64,000 bases of DNA from DASUPK01 sp963744105 (lineage in GTDB: Bacteria > Actinomycetota > Thermoleophilia > Solirubrobacterales > 70-9). The DNA is taken from NCBI GenBank assembly GCA_963744105.1, contig CAVUSJ010000006.1, forward strand, positions 62,001 through 126,000. The letters are read 5' to 3'. The position numbers and the translations under genes are program-made. Under the pieces are notes generated by a model. It was not told where the DNA came from and searched no databases. It was given only the letters and a program-made list of their open reading frames with translations. Below, piece after piece: positions 8,045 through 15,107 of the stretch. Each line of letters opens with the position of its first letter. The stretch's first letter is position 1.

Positions 8045-8428
8045 TCACTCCGGCTGATACAGGGCGATCGTGTTCCCGTCCGGATCCTTGAACCACGCCG
8101 AGCGGCCGATGCCCTTTGTGGTCGCGATGTGGCCGACCGTCTTGATGTACTCGGTGTCGTAGTCCTCGAAGGCGACTCCCCGGCCCTCGAGCTCGGCGAC
8201 GTCGGCCTCGATGTCAGTCGACCAGAAGCGCGCCTGCGTGTGATCGGCGGCGTTCTCACCCGGGCGGAAGTAGACGAGCAGCGTCGTCCCGTCCCCGCAC
8301 TCGAACAGCAGGTGGTTCTTGATCGTGCGCGGTGAGAGCGCCAGTCCGACCTTGTTCTCGTAGAAGTCCCGGCACGCGTCGAGATCCGACGAGATCAGCA
8401 CTGCCGAGATCGGGTTGTCACGGACCAT
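8045..8428 (-). CDS. Glyoxalase/bleomycin-resistance (VOC) family protein
   Basis: 127 residues from ATG 8428, preceded by GAGGGGAGAAGAA. Two beta-alpha-beta-beta-beta halves are visible: the first from ISAVLISSDLDACRDFYENK, the second ending with AWFKDPDGNTIALYQ, the usual VOC ending with a metal-ligand or active-site residue region. Function could be a dioxygenase, glyoxalase-like enzyme or small-molecule binder. The start overlaps the 3' end of nfo by 11 bp on the same strand, so both are probably on one transcript. Confidence 0.8.
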   Translation of the reverse strand: MVRDNPISAVLISSDLDACRDFYENKVGLALSPRTIKNHLLFECGDGTTLLVYFRPGENAADHTQARFWSTDIEADVAELEGRGVAFEDYDTEYIKTVGHIATTKGIGRSAWFKDPDGNTIALYQPE

Positions 8429-9287
8429 TTCTTCTCCCCTCGGTTGCTTGGCGGTGTAGGCGACGGATTATCTGCATGTCCTTGCGCACCACGGCCTTCC
8501 CGTCCACGCCCGGGCCTTCGAGGACCGCGGGCAGCCCCTGGAGGCGCGGCTCGCCGAGGAAGGCGAGCATGCCCTGCCGGCCGATTTCCCCGTTTGGGAT
8601 CGGAGCGTGCCGGTCGCGGTTCGAGCCTCGGGGATCGCGCGAGTCGTTGACATGGAGGAGCTTCAGCTGCCTGAGGCCGATCTTGGCGTCGATCTCGTCG
8701 ACGAGCTCCTTCATGCCCTCCGGCGTGCGGACGTCGTAACCGGTGGCGTGCAGGTGGCAGGAGTCGATACAGAGGCCCAGCCGCTTCGGCCCGCCGGTCT
8801 TGTCGATCAGCTCGGCGGTCTCGTCGAAGTCGCGGCCGAGGAGCTGTGGCGAGCCGGCCGTGTTCTCGTAGAGGATCGGACACCGGTCCGTCTCGGCCAG
8901 TGCCTCCTTGATCAGCTTCACCGCCCGCTTCCGAGCGTTCGTCCGAGTGTCGTCCTTGAGCGCACCGGGGTGGATGACCACCCCCATGGCGCCGATGCCG
9001 TCGCCGACACGGAGGGCGTGGATCAGCGAATTCAGGGACTTCTTGCGCATCTCGGAGTCCTTCGTCGCCGGGTTGATCAGGTAGATCGCGTGGATGGCGA
9101 CGACCTGCACCTTCGAATCGCCCATCGCCTCGCGGAAGCCCGCGAAGTCATCGTCGGAGTAGCGGGTCGGGCGCCACATCCGTGGGCTCTGGTTGAAGAT
9201 CTGGATCGACTCGCAGCCCATCTCCCGGGCGCGCTCGATCGCCTTGGACAGGCCACCCCCTGTGGAAACATGGGCGCCGATCAGCAT
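8418..9287 (-). CDS. nfo: Endonuclease IV (AP endonuclease)
   Basis: 289 residues. It begins MLIGAHVSTGGGL, exactly as the family does, which fixes ATG 9287. The TIM barrel keeps the zinc ligands and signature stretches IQIFNQSPR, VIHPGA, LYENTAGS, LCIDSCHLHATGYD and LLHVNDSRDPRGSNRDRH. The enzyme cuts 5' to abasic sites in base-excision repair. A GGAG lies 7 nt upstream, inside the beginning of gltX on the other strand. Its start codon shares two bases with the start codon of gltX. Confidence 0.95.
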   Translation of the reverse strand: MLIGAHVSTGGGLSKAIERAREMGCESIQIFNQSPRMWRPTRYSDDDFAGFREAMGDSKVQVVAIHAIYLINPATKDSEMRKKSLNSLIHALRVGDGIGAMGVVIHPGALKDDTRTNARKRAVKLIKEALAETDRCPILYENTAGSPQLLGRDFDETAELIDKTGGPKRLGLCIDSCHLHATGYDVRTPEGMKELVDEIDAKIGLRQLKLLHVNDSRDPRGSNRDRHAPIPNGEIGRQGMLAFLGEPRLQGLPAVLEGPGVDGKAVVRKDMQIIRRLHRQATEGRRNGP

Positions 9288-10677
9288 GAATGGCTCCGAT
9301 CCTTCAGTTCGAGTCCGCTTCGCCCCGTCACCGACGGGCGCCCTCCACATCGGGGGAGCGAGGACGGCACTGTACAACTGGCTCTACGCACGCGGCCGGG
9401 GCGGTCAGCTGGTCCTGCGGATCGAGGACACGGACCGCGAGCGCTCCACGCCGGAGAACGTCGAGCAGATCCTCGACGCTCTGGGCTGGCTCGAGCTCGA
9501 CTGGGACGAGGGGCCGCTCAGTCAGTTCGAGAGGGCGGACCGCCATCGCGAGGCGGTTGAGAGGCTGCTGGAGTCCGGCCGCGCGTATCGCGATCACGCG
9601 ACCGGTGAGGATGTCGCCGCATGGAAGAAGGAGCACGGCAACCGCGGCTATCGCGGCACGCCTACCGACGATGCCTCCGCCGCGGTCCGGCTCCGCGTCC
9701 CGGACGATGGGGATACGGTCATCCGCGACGAGATCCGCGGCGAGGTGCGCTTCCCGAACGCGGCCACGGATGATTTCGTCATCGCCCGCGCAGACGGCAC
9801 GGCGCTCTACAACCTCGCTGTCGCCGTCGACGATGCGGAGATGGGGATCACCGAGGTGATTCGCGGCGACGATCACCTCTCCAATACCCCGAAGCAAGAC
9901 CTTGTCATGGAGGCGCTCGGCCACACACCGCCGCGCTACGCGCACCTGCCCCTCCTTCACGGCCCCGACGGCAAGAAGCTCTCGAAGCGCCACGGGGCGG
10001 CCAGCGTGCAGGAGCTCCGCGACGCCGGCTACCTGCCCGCCGCCGTCCGCAACTACCTGGCGCTGCTCGGCTGGGGAACCCAGGACGACACGACGATCAT
10101 GAGCACCGACGAGCTGATCGAGCGGTTCGACATCGCCGACGTCGGGCGTGCCAGCGCGATCTTCGACGAGCAGAAGCTGCGCTGGCTGAACGGCCGCTTC
10201 ATGCGCGAGCTCGACCTCGACGCCTACACCGAGGTGGTCGCGCGTCACCTCGGGCGCGAGCCAGACGAGCGTCTGCGGGCAGCCTGCGAGATCGCTCAGG
10301 AGAAGGCGCAGACGCTGGATGAGGTCTGGCCGCTGATCGGTTTCCTCTTCGAGGAGCCGGAGACCGACGAGAGGGCGTGGAAGAAGGTGATGAAGGACGG
10401 TGCGCTTCCGCTGCTGAGCGAGGCGCTGGAGGCCCTGCGAGGCGCGGAATCGTTCCAGCCGGCCGAGCTCGAGGCGTCCTTGGGCCGGATCCTCGCCGAA
10501 CACGACGTGAAGCCGGGCAAGCTCTACCAGCCGATCAGGGTCGCGATCACCGGGACCTCGGTTTCACCCGGGATCTTCGAGTCGCTCGCCGTGCTGGGCA
10601 GGGAGCGCTCCGTGGAGCGCATTGAACGCGCCGTCCAGCGGCTTTCCACGGATAGCGACAACCGAAGTTCTAGGTAG
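9286..10677 (+). CDS. gltX: Glutamyl-tRNA synthetase
   Basis: 463 residues. The family start VRVRFAPSPTGALHIGGART follows six residues after ATG 9286, with the HIGH-type motif HIGG. The KMSKS-type motif is KLSKRHG near residue 230. The C-terminal helical anticodon-binding region is present. It charges tRNA-Glu; because a GatCAB amidotransferase is encoded at 22.8-26.3 kb, it may also mischarge tRNA-Gln for amidation, but no glnS search was possible. The start codon overlaps that of divergent nfo, and no ribosome binding site is seen, so a leaderless mRNA is possible. Confidence 0.95.
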   Translation: MNGSDPSVRVRFAPSPTGALHIGGARTALYNWLYARGRGGQLVLRIEDTDRERSTPENVEQILDALGWLELDWDEGPLSQFERADRHREAVERLLESGRAYRDHATGEDVAAWKKEHGNRGYRGTPTDDASAAVRLRVPDDGDTVIRDEIRGEVRFPNAATDDFVIARADGTALYNLAVAVDDAEMGITEVIRGDDHLSNTPKQDLVMEALGHTPPRYAHLPLLHGPDGKKLSKRHGAASVQELRDAGYLPAAVRNYLALLGWGTQDDTTIMSTDELIERFDIADVGRASAIFDEQKLRWLNGRFMRELDLDAYTEVVARHLGREPDERLRAACEIAQEKAQTLDEVWPLIGFLFEEPETDERAWKKVMKDGALPLLSEALEALRGAESFQPAELEASLGRILAEHDVKPGKLYQPIRVAITGTSVSPGIFESLAVLGRERSVERIERAVQRLSTDSDNRSSR

Positions 10678-10726
10678 ATCAACGCCTCGGCTAAACAATC
10701 GGCACGCCCGTGCCGATGAGTTGAGC

Positions 10727-11779
10727 ATGGCGACAGCCGCGACAGCGCGCAGCGCACAGAACGGCACGCGCAACCAGGGCCGCGGGCGGGTTCTCGCCGC
10801 CGCCTTCGACGAGGCAGAGCGCCAGCCCGCCCTGTCAGAGGGCCGCGAGCAGGCCATCGAGCAGGTCAATCGCGGGGCTCCTCCGCACGAGGTTGGCGCG
10901 GTCGTCGAGGCCGACGTCGGCCTCACCTGCGCGATCATCCGTGCCGCCGGCCAGATCCAGGGCGCCGGCCGAATCCGCAGCGTCACCGACGGCGTCGAGC
11001 GGCTCGGCCCGGGCGCGGTTGAGGCGATCCTGCGCTCCGCGCCCTCCTACGACATCTTCAACGGCGACGGCCGCCTGGCCCTCGCTCCCGACCGCTTCCG
11101 CCTGCATGCCCTCGCCGTGCAGCGCGCCGCCGACCGCATCGCCGAGGTGAGCGGGATCGGCGACCGCGACGAGCTGGCCCTCGCCGCGATCCTCCACGAC
11201 ATCGGCCGCCCCGTCCTCGCGCGCCTGCATCCCGGCTACGCCGAGCGCTTCGACCGCCGCGGCGCCACGCCGGACGACCGCATCACCGAGGAGCGCCGCG
11301 AGCTCGGCATCGACCACGCCCTCGTCGGCGGCGTGCTCACGCGCCGCTGGGGCGTCCACGCCCGCGTCGCCGAGGCGATCGAGCGGCATCACACCCGCCA
11401 GGCCGAGGGCATGGCTGCGGTGATCCGCGTCGCCGACATGGTCGCCGCGCACGTCGAGGACTGCCCCGTCAGCACCCAGGACCTGGTCGAGGCCGCCGAT
11501 AACTGCGGCATGGACGAGCAGGCGATCCGCCAGGTCCTCTACGAGCTTCCCCAGGGCAAGGGGTCACGTCGCCGGGCCACCGGCCCGTGTCCGCTCTCAC
11601 CGCGAGAGCTGGACGTCCTCCGGCGCCTCGCCGAGGGCAAGGTCTACAAGCAGATCGCCGTCGAGCTCGATCTCTCGGCGAGCACAGTCCGCAGCCACCT
11701 GCACAACGTGTACGGCAAGCTCGGCGCCCTCGACCGCGCTCAGGCGGTCCTCATGGCGACCGAGCAAGGCTGGATCTAG
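10727..11779 (+). CDS. HDOD/HD-domain protein fused to a LuxR-type DNA-binding domain
   Basis: 350 residues from ATG 10727. Residues about 30-110 resemble an HDOD helical core (VVEADVGLTCAIIRAAG, then VTDGVERLG). An HD motif, AILHDIGRP, follows near 150 with a second His pair, IERHH, near 230. The last 65 residues are a LuxR/GerE helix-turn-helix: LSPRELDVLRRLAEGKVYKQIA and TVRSHLHNVYGKLG. The layout suggests a one-component regulator whose helical domain senses a nucleotide or protein signal. Whether the HD site is catalytic cannot be told. It is convergent with the VanZ-like gene, overlapping it by 4 bp. Confidence 0.8.
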   Translation: MATAATARSAQNGTRNQGRGRVLAAAFDEAERQPALSEGREQAIEQVNRGAPPHEVGAVVEADVGLTCAIIRAAGQIQGAGRIRSVTDGVERLGPGAVEAILRSAPSYDIFNGDGRLALAPDRFRLHALAVQRAADRIAEVSGIGDRDELALAAILHDIGRPVLARLHPGYAERFDRRGATPDDRITEERRELGIDHALVGGVLTRRWGVHARVAEAIERHHTRQAEGMAAVIRVADMVAAHVEDCPVSTQDLVEAADNCGMDEQAIRQVLYELPQGKGSRRRATGPCPLSPRELDVLRRLAEGKVYKQIAVELDLSASTVRSHLHNVYGKLGALDRAQAVLMATEQGWI

Positions 11780-12204
11780 AGGTCCTCTCGCCTCTCGCCT
11801 CTTGCGTCGGTCCGTCCCCGGCCGGTGGGGGTGGAGAGGCGCACGCCGATCAGGAGCGCGGCGATCGCCATGCCGACGGCGTCGATGAGCACGTCTCGAG
11901 GCGTGCCCTCCCGGCCGCGTACGAAGGTCTGGTGGAACTCGTCGGTGCATGCGTAGATCAGGGAAATCCCGACGGCCCACAGCAGGGGCCGCCGGGCGAC
12001 GCCGCGCAGCGCCCACCACCATGCCCCCGTAAGCAACGCGTAGCCGGTGATGTGGCCCAGCTTCCGGAACACGATCACCCACCAGGCGTGAGGGCCGCCC
12101 GCGGGCTGCGCGGAGAACCAGAAGATGACGCCCATCAGGGCGATCGGGACCAGAGCGCGAACGACCGCCCGGCCCGGTAAAAGGGTTGTCGTGATCTCGG
12201 TCAC
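11776..12204 (-). CDS. VanZ-like integral membrane protein
   Basis: 142 residues from GTG 12204. Hydrophobic segments lie at about 16-34, 50-68, 74-88 and 105-122. Family marks are FRKLGHITGYALL, ACTDEFHQTFVRGREG and DVLIDAVGM. VanZ-like proteins are small membrane proteins named for a teicoplanin-resistance accessory factor; the biochemical role is unknown. The start overlaps the start of the divergent Rrf2-type gene by 14 bp. Confidence 0.8.
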   Translation of the reverse strand: MTEITTTLLPGRAVVRALVPIALMGVIFWFSAQPAGGPHAWWVIVFRKLGHITGYALLTGAWWWALRGVARRPLLWAVGISLIYACTDEFHQTFVRGREGTPRDVLIDAVGMAIAALLIGVRLSTPTGRGRTDARGERREDL

Positions 12205-12589
12205 CTCGAAGTCACGTTACGCGGTGGTCGCGCTTGCCGAGCTGGCCCGCGCGGGCGACAGCCCCATGCCGATCGGCCAGGTGGCCGAGCGGCGCGGCAT
12301 CCCGGTCCAGTTCCTCGAGCAGCTCTTCTCGACGCTCCGCCGCGCGGGGATCCTGGTCAGCCACCGCGGCGCCAAGGGCGGGTACACGCTGGCCAAGCCG
12401 GCCGATCAGATCAACGTGCTCGAGGTCGTCCAGGCCCTCGATGGCGTCGTCGGCCAGGAGGGAAAGGAGGCCGGCGGGATCTGGGAGGAGGGGGTGGAGG
12501 CGCTGCGCTCCACGTTCCGCGACACGACGATCGCCGACATTTCCCGCCGCGAGGCCGAGGGGGCCGGCGCGGGGATGTACCACATCTAG
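12191..12589 (+). CDS. Rrf2-family transcriptional regulator, CymR-like
   Basis: 132 residues from GTG 12191. The Rrf2 winged helix is clear: TSKSRYAVVALAELA, recognition region IPVQFLEQLFSTLRRAGIL, and wing GAKGGYTLAKP. The protein has no cysteine, so it cannot carry the Fe-S cluster of IscR or RsrR and resembles cysteine-metabolism regulator CymR instead. It is directly upstream of cysK and cysE. In Bacillus CymR represses sulfur genes together with CysK, so a similar CysK-linked role is likely here (inference). It overlaps divergent vanZ-like by 14 bp. Confidence 0.85.
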   Translation: MISVTSKSRYAVVALAELARAGDSPMPIGQVAERRGIPVQFLEQLFSTLRRAGILVSHRGAKGGYTLAKPADQINVLEVVQALDGVVGQEGKEAGGIWEEGVEALRSTFRDTTIADISRREAEGAGAGMYHI

Positions 12590-12658
12590 TCCGCGTGTGG
12601 ACGCGGGGACCGAAGAGTTGGCGGGAGCGGAAACCCCCGATACCTGACCTGGTTCCGC

Positions 12659-12664
12659 TAGTTT
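12659..12664 (+). promoter_or_regulatory. -10-like TAGTTT for leaderless cysK
   Basis: TAGTTT, then 6 nt, then ATG 12671; no ribosome binding site. The 81 bp between the Rrf2-type gene and cysK hold this promoter and probably the regulator's site; I see no convincing perfect operator palindrome. Confidence 0.5.
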
Positions 12665-12670
12665 TGTTCA

Positions 12671-13624
12671 ATGGCCGGGTCGAACGGGACCACGACGACA
12701 CTGCGGGTCGGAGCCGAGAGCTCCGCCGTCGTCGGCAATACGCCGCTGGTGGCGCTCCCGCGCCTGGGCGCCGATCTGTCCGGCGAGGTCGTCGCCAAGC
12801 TCGAGTTCTTCAATCCGGGCGGGTCGGTCAAGGACCGGATCGGCGTCGCGATGATCGACGCGGCGGAGCGCGACGGGCTGCTCGAACCGGGCCGCTCGGT
12901 GATCGTCGAGCCGACCAGCGGGAACACCGGCATCGCGCTGGCCCTGGTCGCCGCCGCCCGTGACTACCGCCTGATCCTCACCCTGCCCGAGGGCATGAGC
13001 CGCGAGCGGACCGCGCTGCTTCGCACCTACGGGGCCGAGGTCCACGAGACGCCGTCTCTGGGCGGCATGAACGAGGCGGTCGAGCTGGCGAACAAACTCG
13101 CGAAGGAGCACGACGGCTTCATCCCGCAGCAGTTCTCGAATCCCGCCAATCCCGAGATCCATCGCCGGACGACCGCCGAGGAGATCTGGCGCGATCTCGA
13201 CGGCCAGGTCGACGCGTTCGTCGCGGGAGTCGGCACCGGCGGCACGATCACCGGCGTTGGCCAGGTGCTCAAGGAGCGTCGTCCGGACATCCGGATCGTC
13301 GGCGTCGAGCCGGCCGCCTCGCCCGTTCTCTCGGGCGGGCAGCCTGGCGCGCACAAGATCCAGGGCATCGGCGCGGGGTTCGTGCCGGAAGTGCTCGACC
13401 GCGACGTGATCGACGAGGTCGTCGGCGTCACCGACGAGGACGCGCTGGACACGGCCAGGGCGTCGGCCCAGCGGGAGGGTCTGCTGATTGGCATCTCCGC
13501 CGGCGCCGCGGTGCGGGCGGCCCTCGACCTCGCCGCGCGCGAGGAGATGGCGGGCAAGCGGATCGTGGTGATCGTGCCCGACTCCGGCGAGCGATACATG
13601 TCGCTGCCGTTTTTTGCCCCGTAG
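12671..13624 (+). CDS. cysK: Cysteine synthase (O-acetylserine sulfhydrylase)
   Basis: 317 residues. The PLP lysine is in NPGGSVKDRIG (about residue 54). The phosphate and substrate loop PTSGNTG and the GTGGTITG glycine loop are intact, as in CysK/CysM. It joins O-acetylserine and sulfide to make cysteine. It stands between an Rrf2-type regulator and cysE, 30 bp before the latter, so regulator, acetyl donor enzyme and synthase form one functional unit. Confidence 0.94.
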   Translation: MAGSNGTTTTLRVGAESSAVVGNTPLVALPRLGADLSGEVVAKLEFFNPGGSVKDRIGVAMIDAAERDGLLEPGRSVIVEPTSGNTGIALALVAAARDYRLILTLPEGMSRERTALLRTYGAEVHETPSLGGMNEAVELANKLAKEHDGFIPQQFSNPANPEIHRRTTAEEIWRDLDGQVDAFVAGVGTGGTITGVGQVLKERRPDIRIVGVEPAASPVLSGGQPGAHKIQGIGAGFVPEVLDRDVIDEVVGVTDEDALDTARASAQREGLLIGISAGAAVRAALDLAAREEMAGKRIVVIVPDSGERYMSLPFFAP

Positions 13625-13641
13625 GGAGTCCCTTGCCACCC

Positions 13642-13647
13642 TAAGCT
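13642..13647 (+). promoter_or_regulatory. -10-like TAAGCT for leaderless cysE
   Basis: TAAGCT, 7 nt, then GTG 13655, with no Shine-Dalgarno sequence. This suggests cysE has its own transcript in addition to any read-through from cysK. Confidence 0.5.
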
Positions 13648-13654
13648 TCCTGAC

Positions 13655-14392
13655 GTGCTCGGTCTCGGAACCGCGAAACGCGTCCTCAAGGAGGTGTCGG
13701 CCGACGTCGCCTCCGCGCGCGAGCGCGACCCCGCCGCCCGCGGGATCGGAACGCTCGAGATCCTCACCGGCTGGGCCGGTGTGCAGGCGCTGCTCGCGCA
13801 CCGGGTCGCGCACGCCCTCTGGGAGTCCGAGGTGCCGCTCGTGCCGCGGACGATCGCGTACACGAGCCGCGCGATCACGGGTATCGAGATCCATCCGGCG
13901 GCGAGGATCGGCTCGGACTTCTTCATCGACCACGGTTCCGGCGTGGTGATCGGCGAGACGGCCGAGATCGGCGACCGCGTGACGCTCTACCAGGGCGTGA
14001 CGCTCGGCGGCACCGGTTTCGCGCGCGGCAAGCGCCACCCCACCCTGGACGACGACGTCACCGTCGGCTCCGGAGCCAAGCTGCTCGGGCCCGTGACCGT
14101 CGGGCGGAACGCGAAGGTCGGTGCCAACACGGTCGTGATCGAGAACGTGCCGCCGCAGACGACCGTCGTCGGGAACCCGGGGCATCCCGTCCGCGTGGAG
14201 GGCCGGCCGGTCGAGGGACCCGACACCGACTGGATCCACCTGCCTGACCCGATCGCCGAGGCGATGAAGGAGCTCTCGGAGCGGATCGCGAAGCTCGAGA
14301 GGCGCCTAGCGGACGCCACCGGCGAGGAGGCCCGGGAGGCGGACGTCACCGAGCTGCGGCCCAAGAAGGGCCCGAGTTCGGCCGGCGGCTGA
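13655..14392 (+). CDS. cysE: Serine O-acetyltransferase
   Basis: 245 residues from GTG 13655. An N-terminal helical domain leads into a left-handed beta helix with hexapeptide repeats: IHPAARIG, IGETAEIGDRV, VGSGAKLLGPVTVG and VGANTVV. FIDHGSGVVIGE carries the catalytic His and GTGFARGKRHP the usual loop. It acetylates serine for CysK. The tail after the beta helix is longer and charged (PKKGPSSAGG end) and lacks the usual C-terminal Ile that docks into CysK in gamma-proteobacteria, so a stable cysteine synthase complex of that type is not obvious. Confidence 0.93.
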   Translation: MLGLGTAKRVLKEVSADVASARERDPAARGIGTLEILTGWAGVQALLAHRVAHALWESEVPLVPRTIAYTSRAITGIEIHPAARIGSDFFIDHGSGVVIGETAEIGDRVTLYQGVTLGGTGFARGKRHPTLDDDVTVGSGAKLLGPVTVGRNAKVGANTVVIENVPPQTTVVGNPGHPVRVEGRPVEGPDTDWIHLPDPIAEAMKELSERIAKLERRLADATGEEAREADVTELRPKKGPSSAGG

Positions 14393-14455
14393 GGCCCGGC
14401 TGTCCCCGCGCATAGACTGCCGCGCGCTGGGGGACCAATTCGAGAAGGGAGAAGC

Positions 14456-15070
14456 ATGAGGACGGCACGTCTCACCGTCACCATCGGCGCGATTGCCGCG
14501 TTCTCCGCGTTCGGCCTTGCCGCTTGCGGAAGCAGCAGCGACAACAGCCAGGATCAGAAGGACATCACCGCGATGATCACGCGAGCCGCCGCCAGCGGAG
14601 ACCCGGCGGCCTGCACGGATTCACAGACAGCGAAGTTCACACAGCAGACGAGCGGTGAGCCGGGTCAGAACGCCGCTGCGGCCGTGAAGAGCTGCGAGCA
14701 GGATGCCTCCAGCAGCGCCGCGGACTCGATCGAGGTGACCGATATCCAGGTCGACGGCGACTCGGCTACCGCGAAGGCCAAGGCCACCGGCAGCGTCTTC
14801 GACGGGCAGACCTTCGACGTCGCACTCGTGAAGGTGGACGGCAAGTGGAAGCTCGACGAGTTCAAGGGCTTCGCGGACTTCAACAAGGACGCGTTCATCG
14901 CCGCGTTCAAGAAGCAGCTCGAGGCGGCACCCAACGCCAGCCCGCAGGCCCTCAACTGCGTGGTGCATCAGTTCCAAGCGGCCAGCGAAAGCCAGATCGA
15001 GGGGTTCTTCACCGGTAACCGCGCGCAGTCCGAAGCGCAGCTGTTCGGCCCCTGCTCCAAGTACTTCTAG
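14456..15070 (+). CDS. Secreted lipoprotein with NTF2-like fold
   Basis: 204 residues from ATG 14456, preceded by GAAGGGAGAAGC. The signal peptide ends in lipobox LAAC (Cys about 24), followed by a Ser/Asp-rich linker. The central part has the pattern of lumazine-binding/DUF4878-like lipoproteins: VTDIQVDGDSATAKAK, then VALVKVDGKWKLDEF. Three further Cys (PAACTD, KSCEQ, NCVVH) plus one near the end (GPCSKYF) could form two disulfides. Role unknown; surface ligand binding is a guess. Confidence 0.7.
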   Translation: MRTARLTVTIGAIAAFSAFGLAACGSSSDNSQDQKDITAMITRAAASGDPAACTDSQTAKFTQQTSGEPGQNAAAAVKSCEQDASSSAADSIEVTDIQVDGDSATAKAKATGSVFDGQTFDVALVKVDGKWKLDEFKGFADFNKDAFIAAFKKQLEAAPNASPQALNCVVHQFQAASESQIEGFFTGNRAQSEAQLFGPCSKYF

Positions 15071-15095
15071 GAGCTGACCCGCCCGCCCCCGTGGC

Positions 15096-15101
15096 TATTC
15101 T
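15096..15101 (+). promoter_or_regulatory. -10-like TATTCT for leaderless pcrA
   Basis: TATTCT, 6 nt, then GTG 15108; no ribosome binding site is present. Confidence 0.5.
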
Positions 15102-15107
15102 CGCTCG

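Noticed and set aside
12590..12658. CymR/Rrf2 operator upstream of cysK
   Set aside because: ACC...GGT half-sites can be picked out at 12650-12654 and nearby, but no convincing symmetric site is present, so none is annotated.
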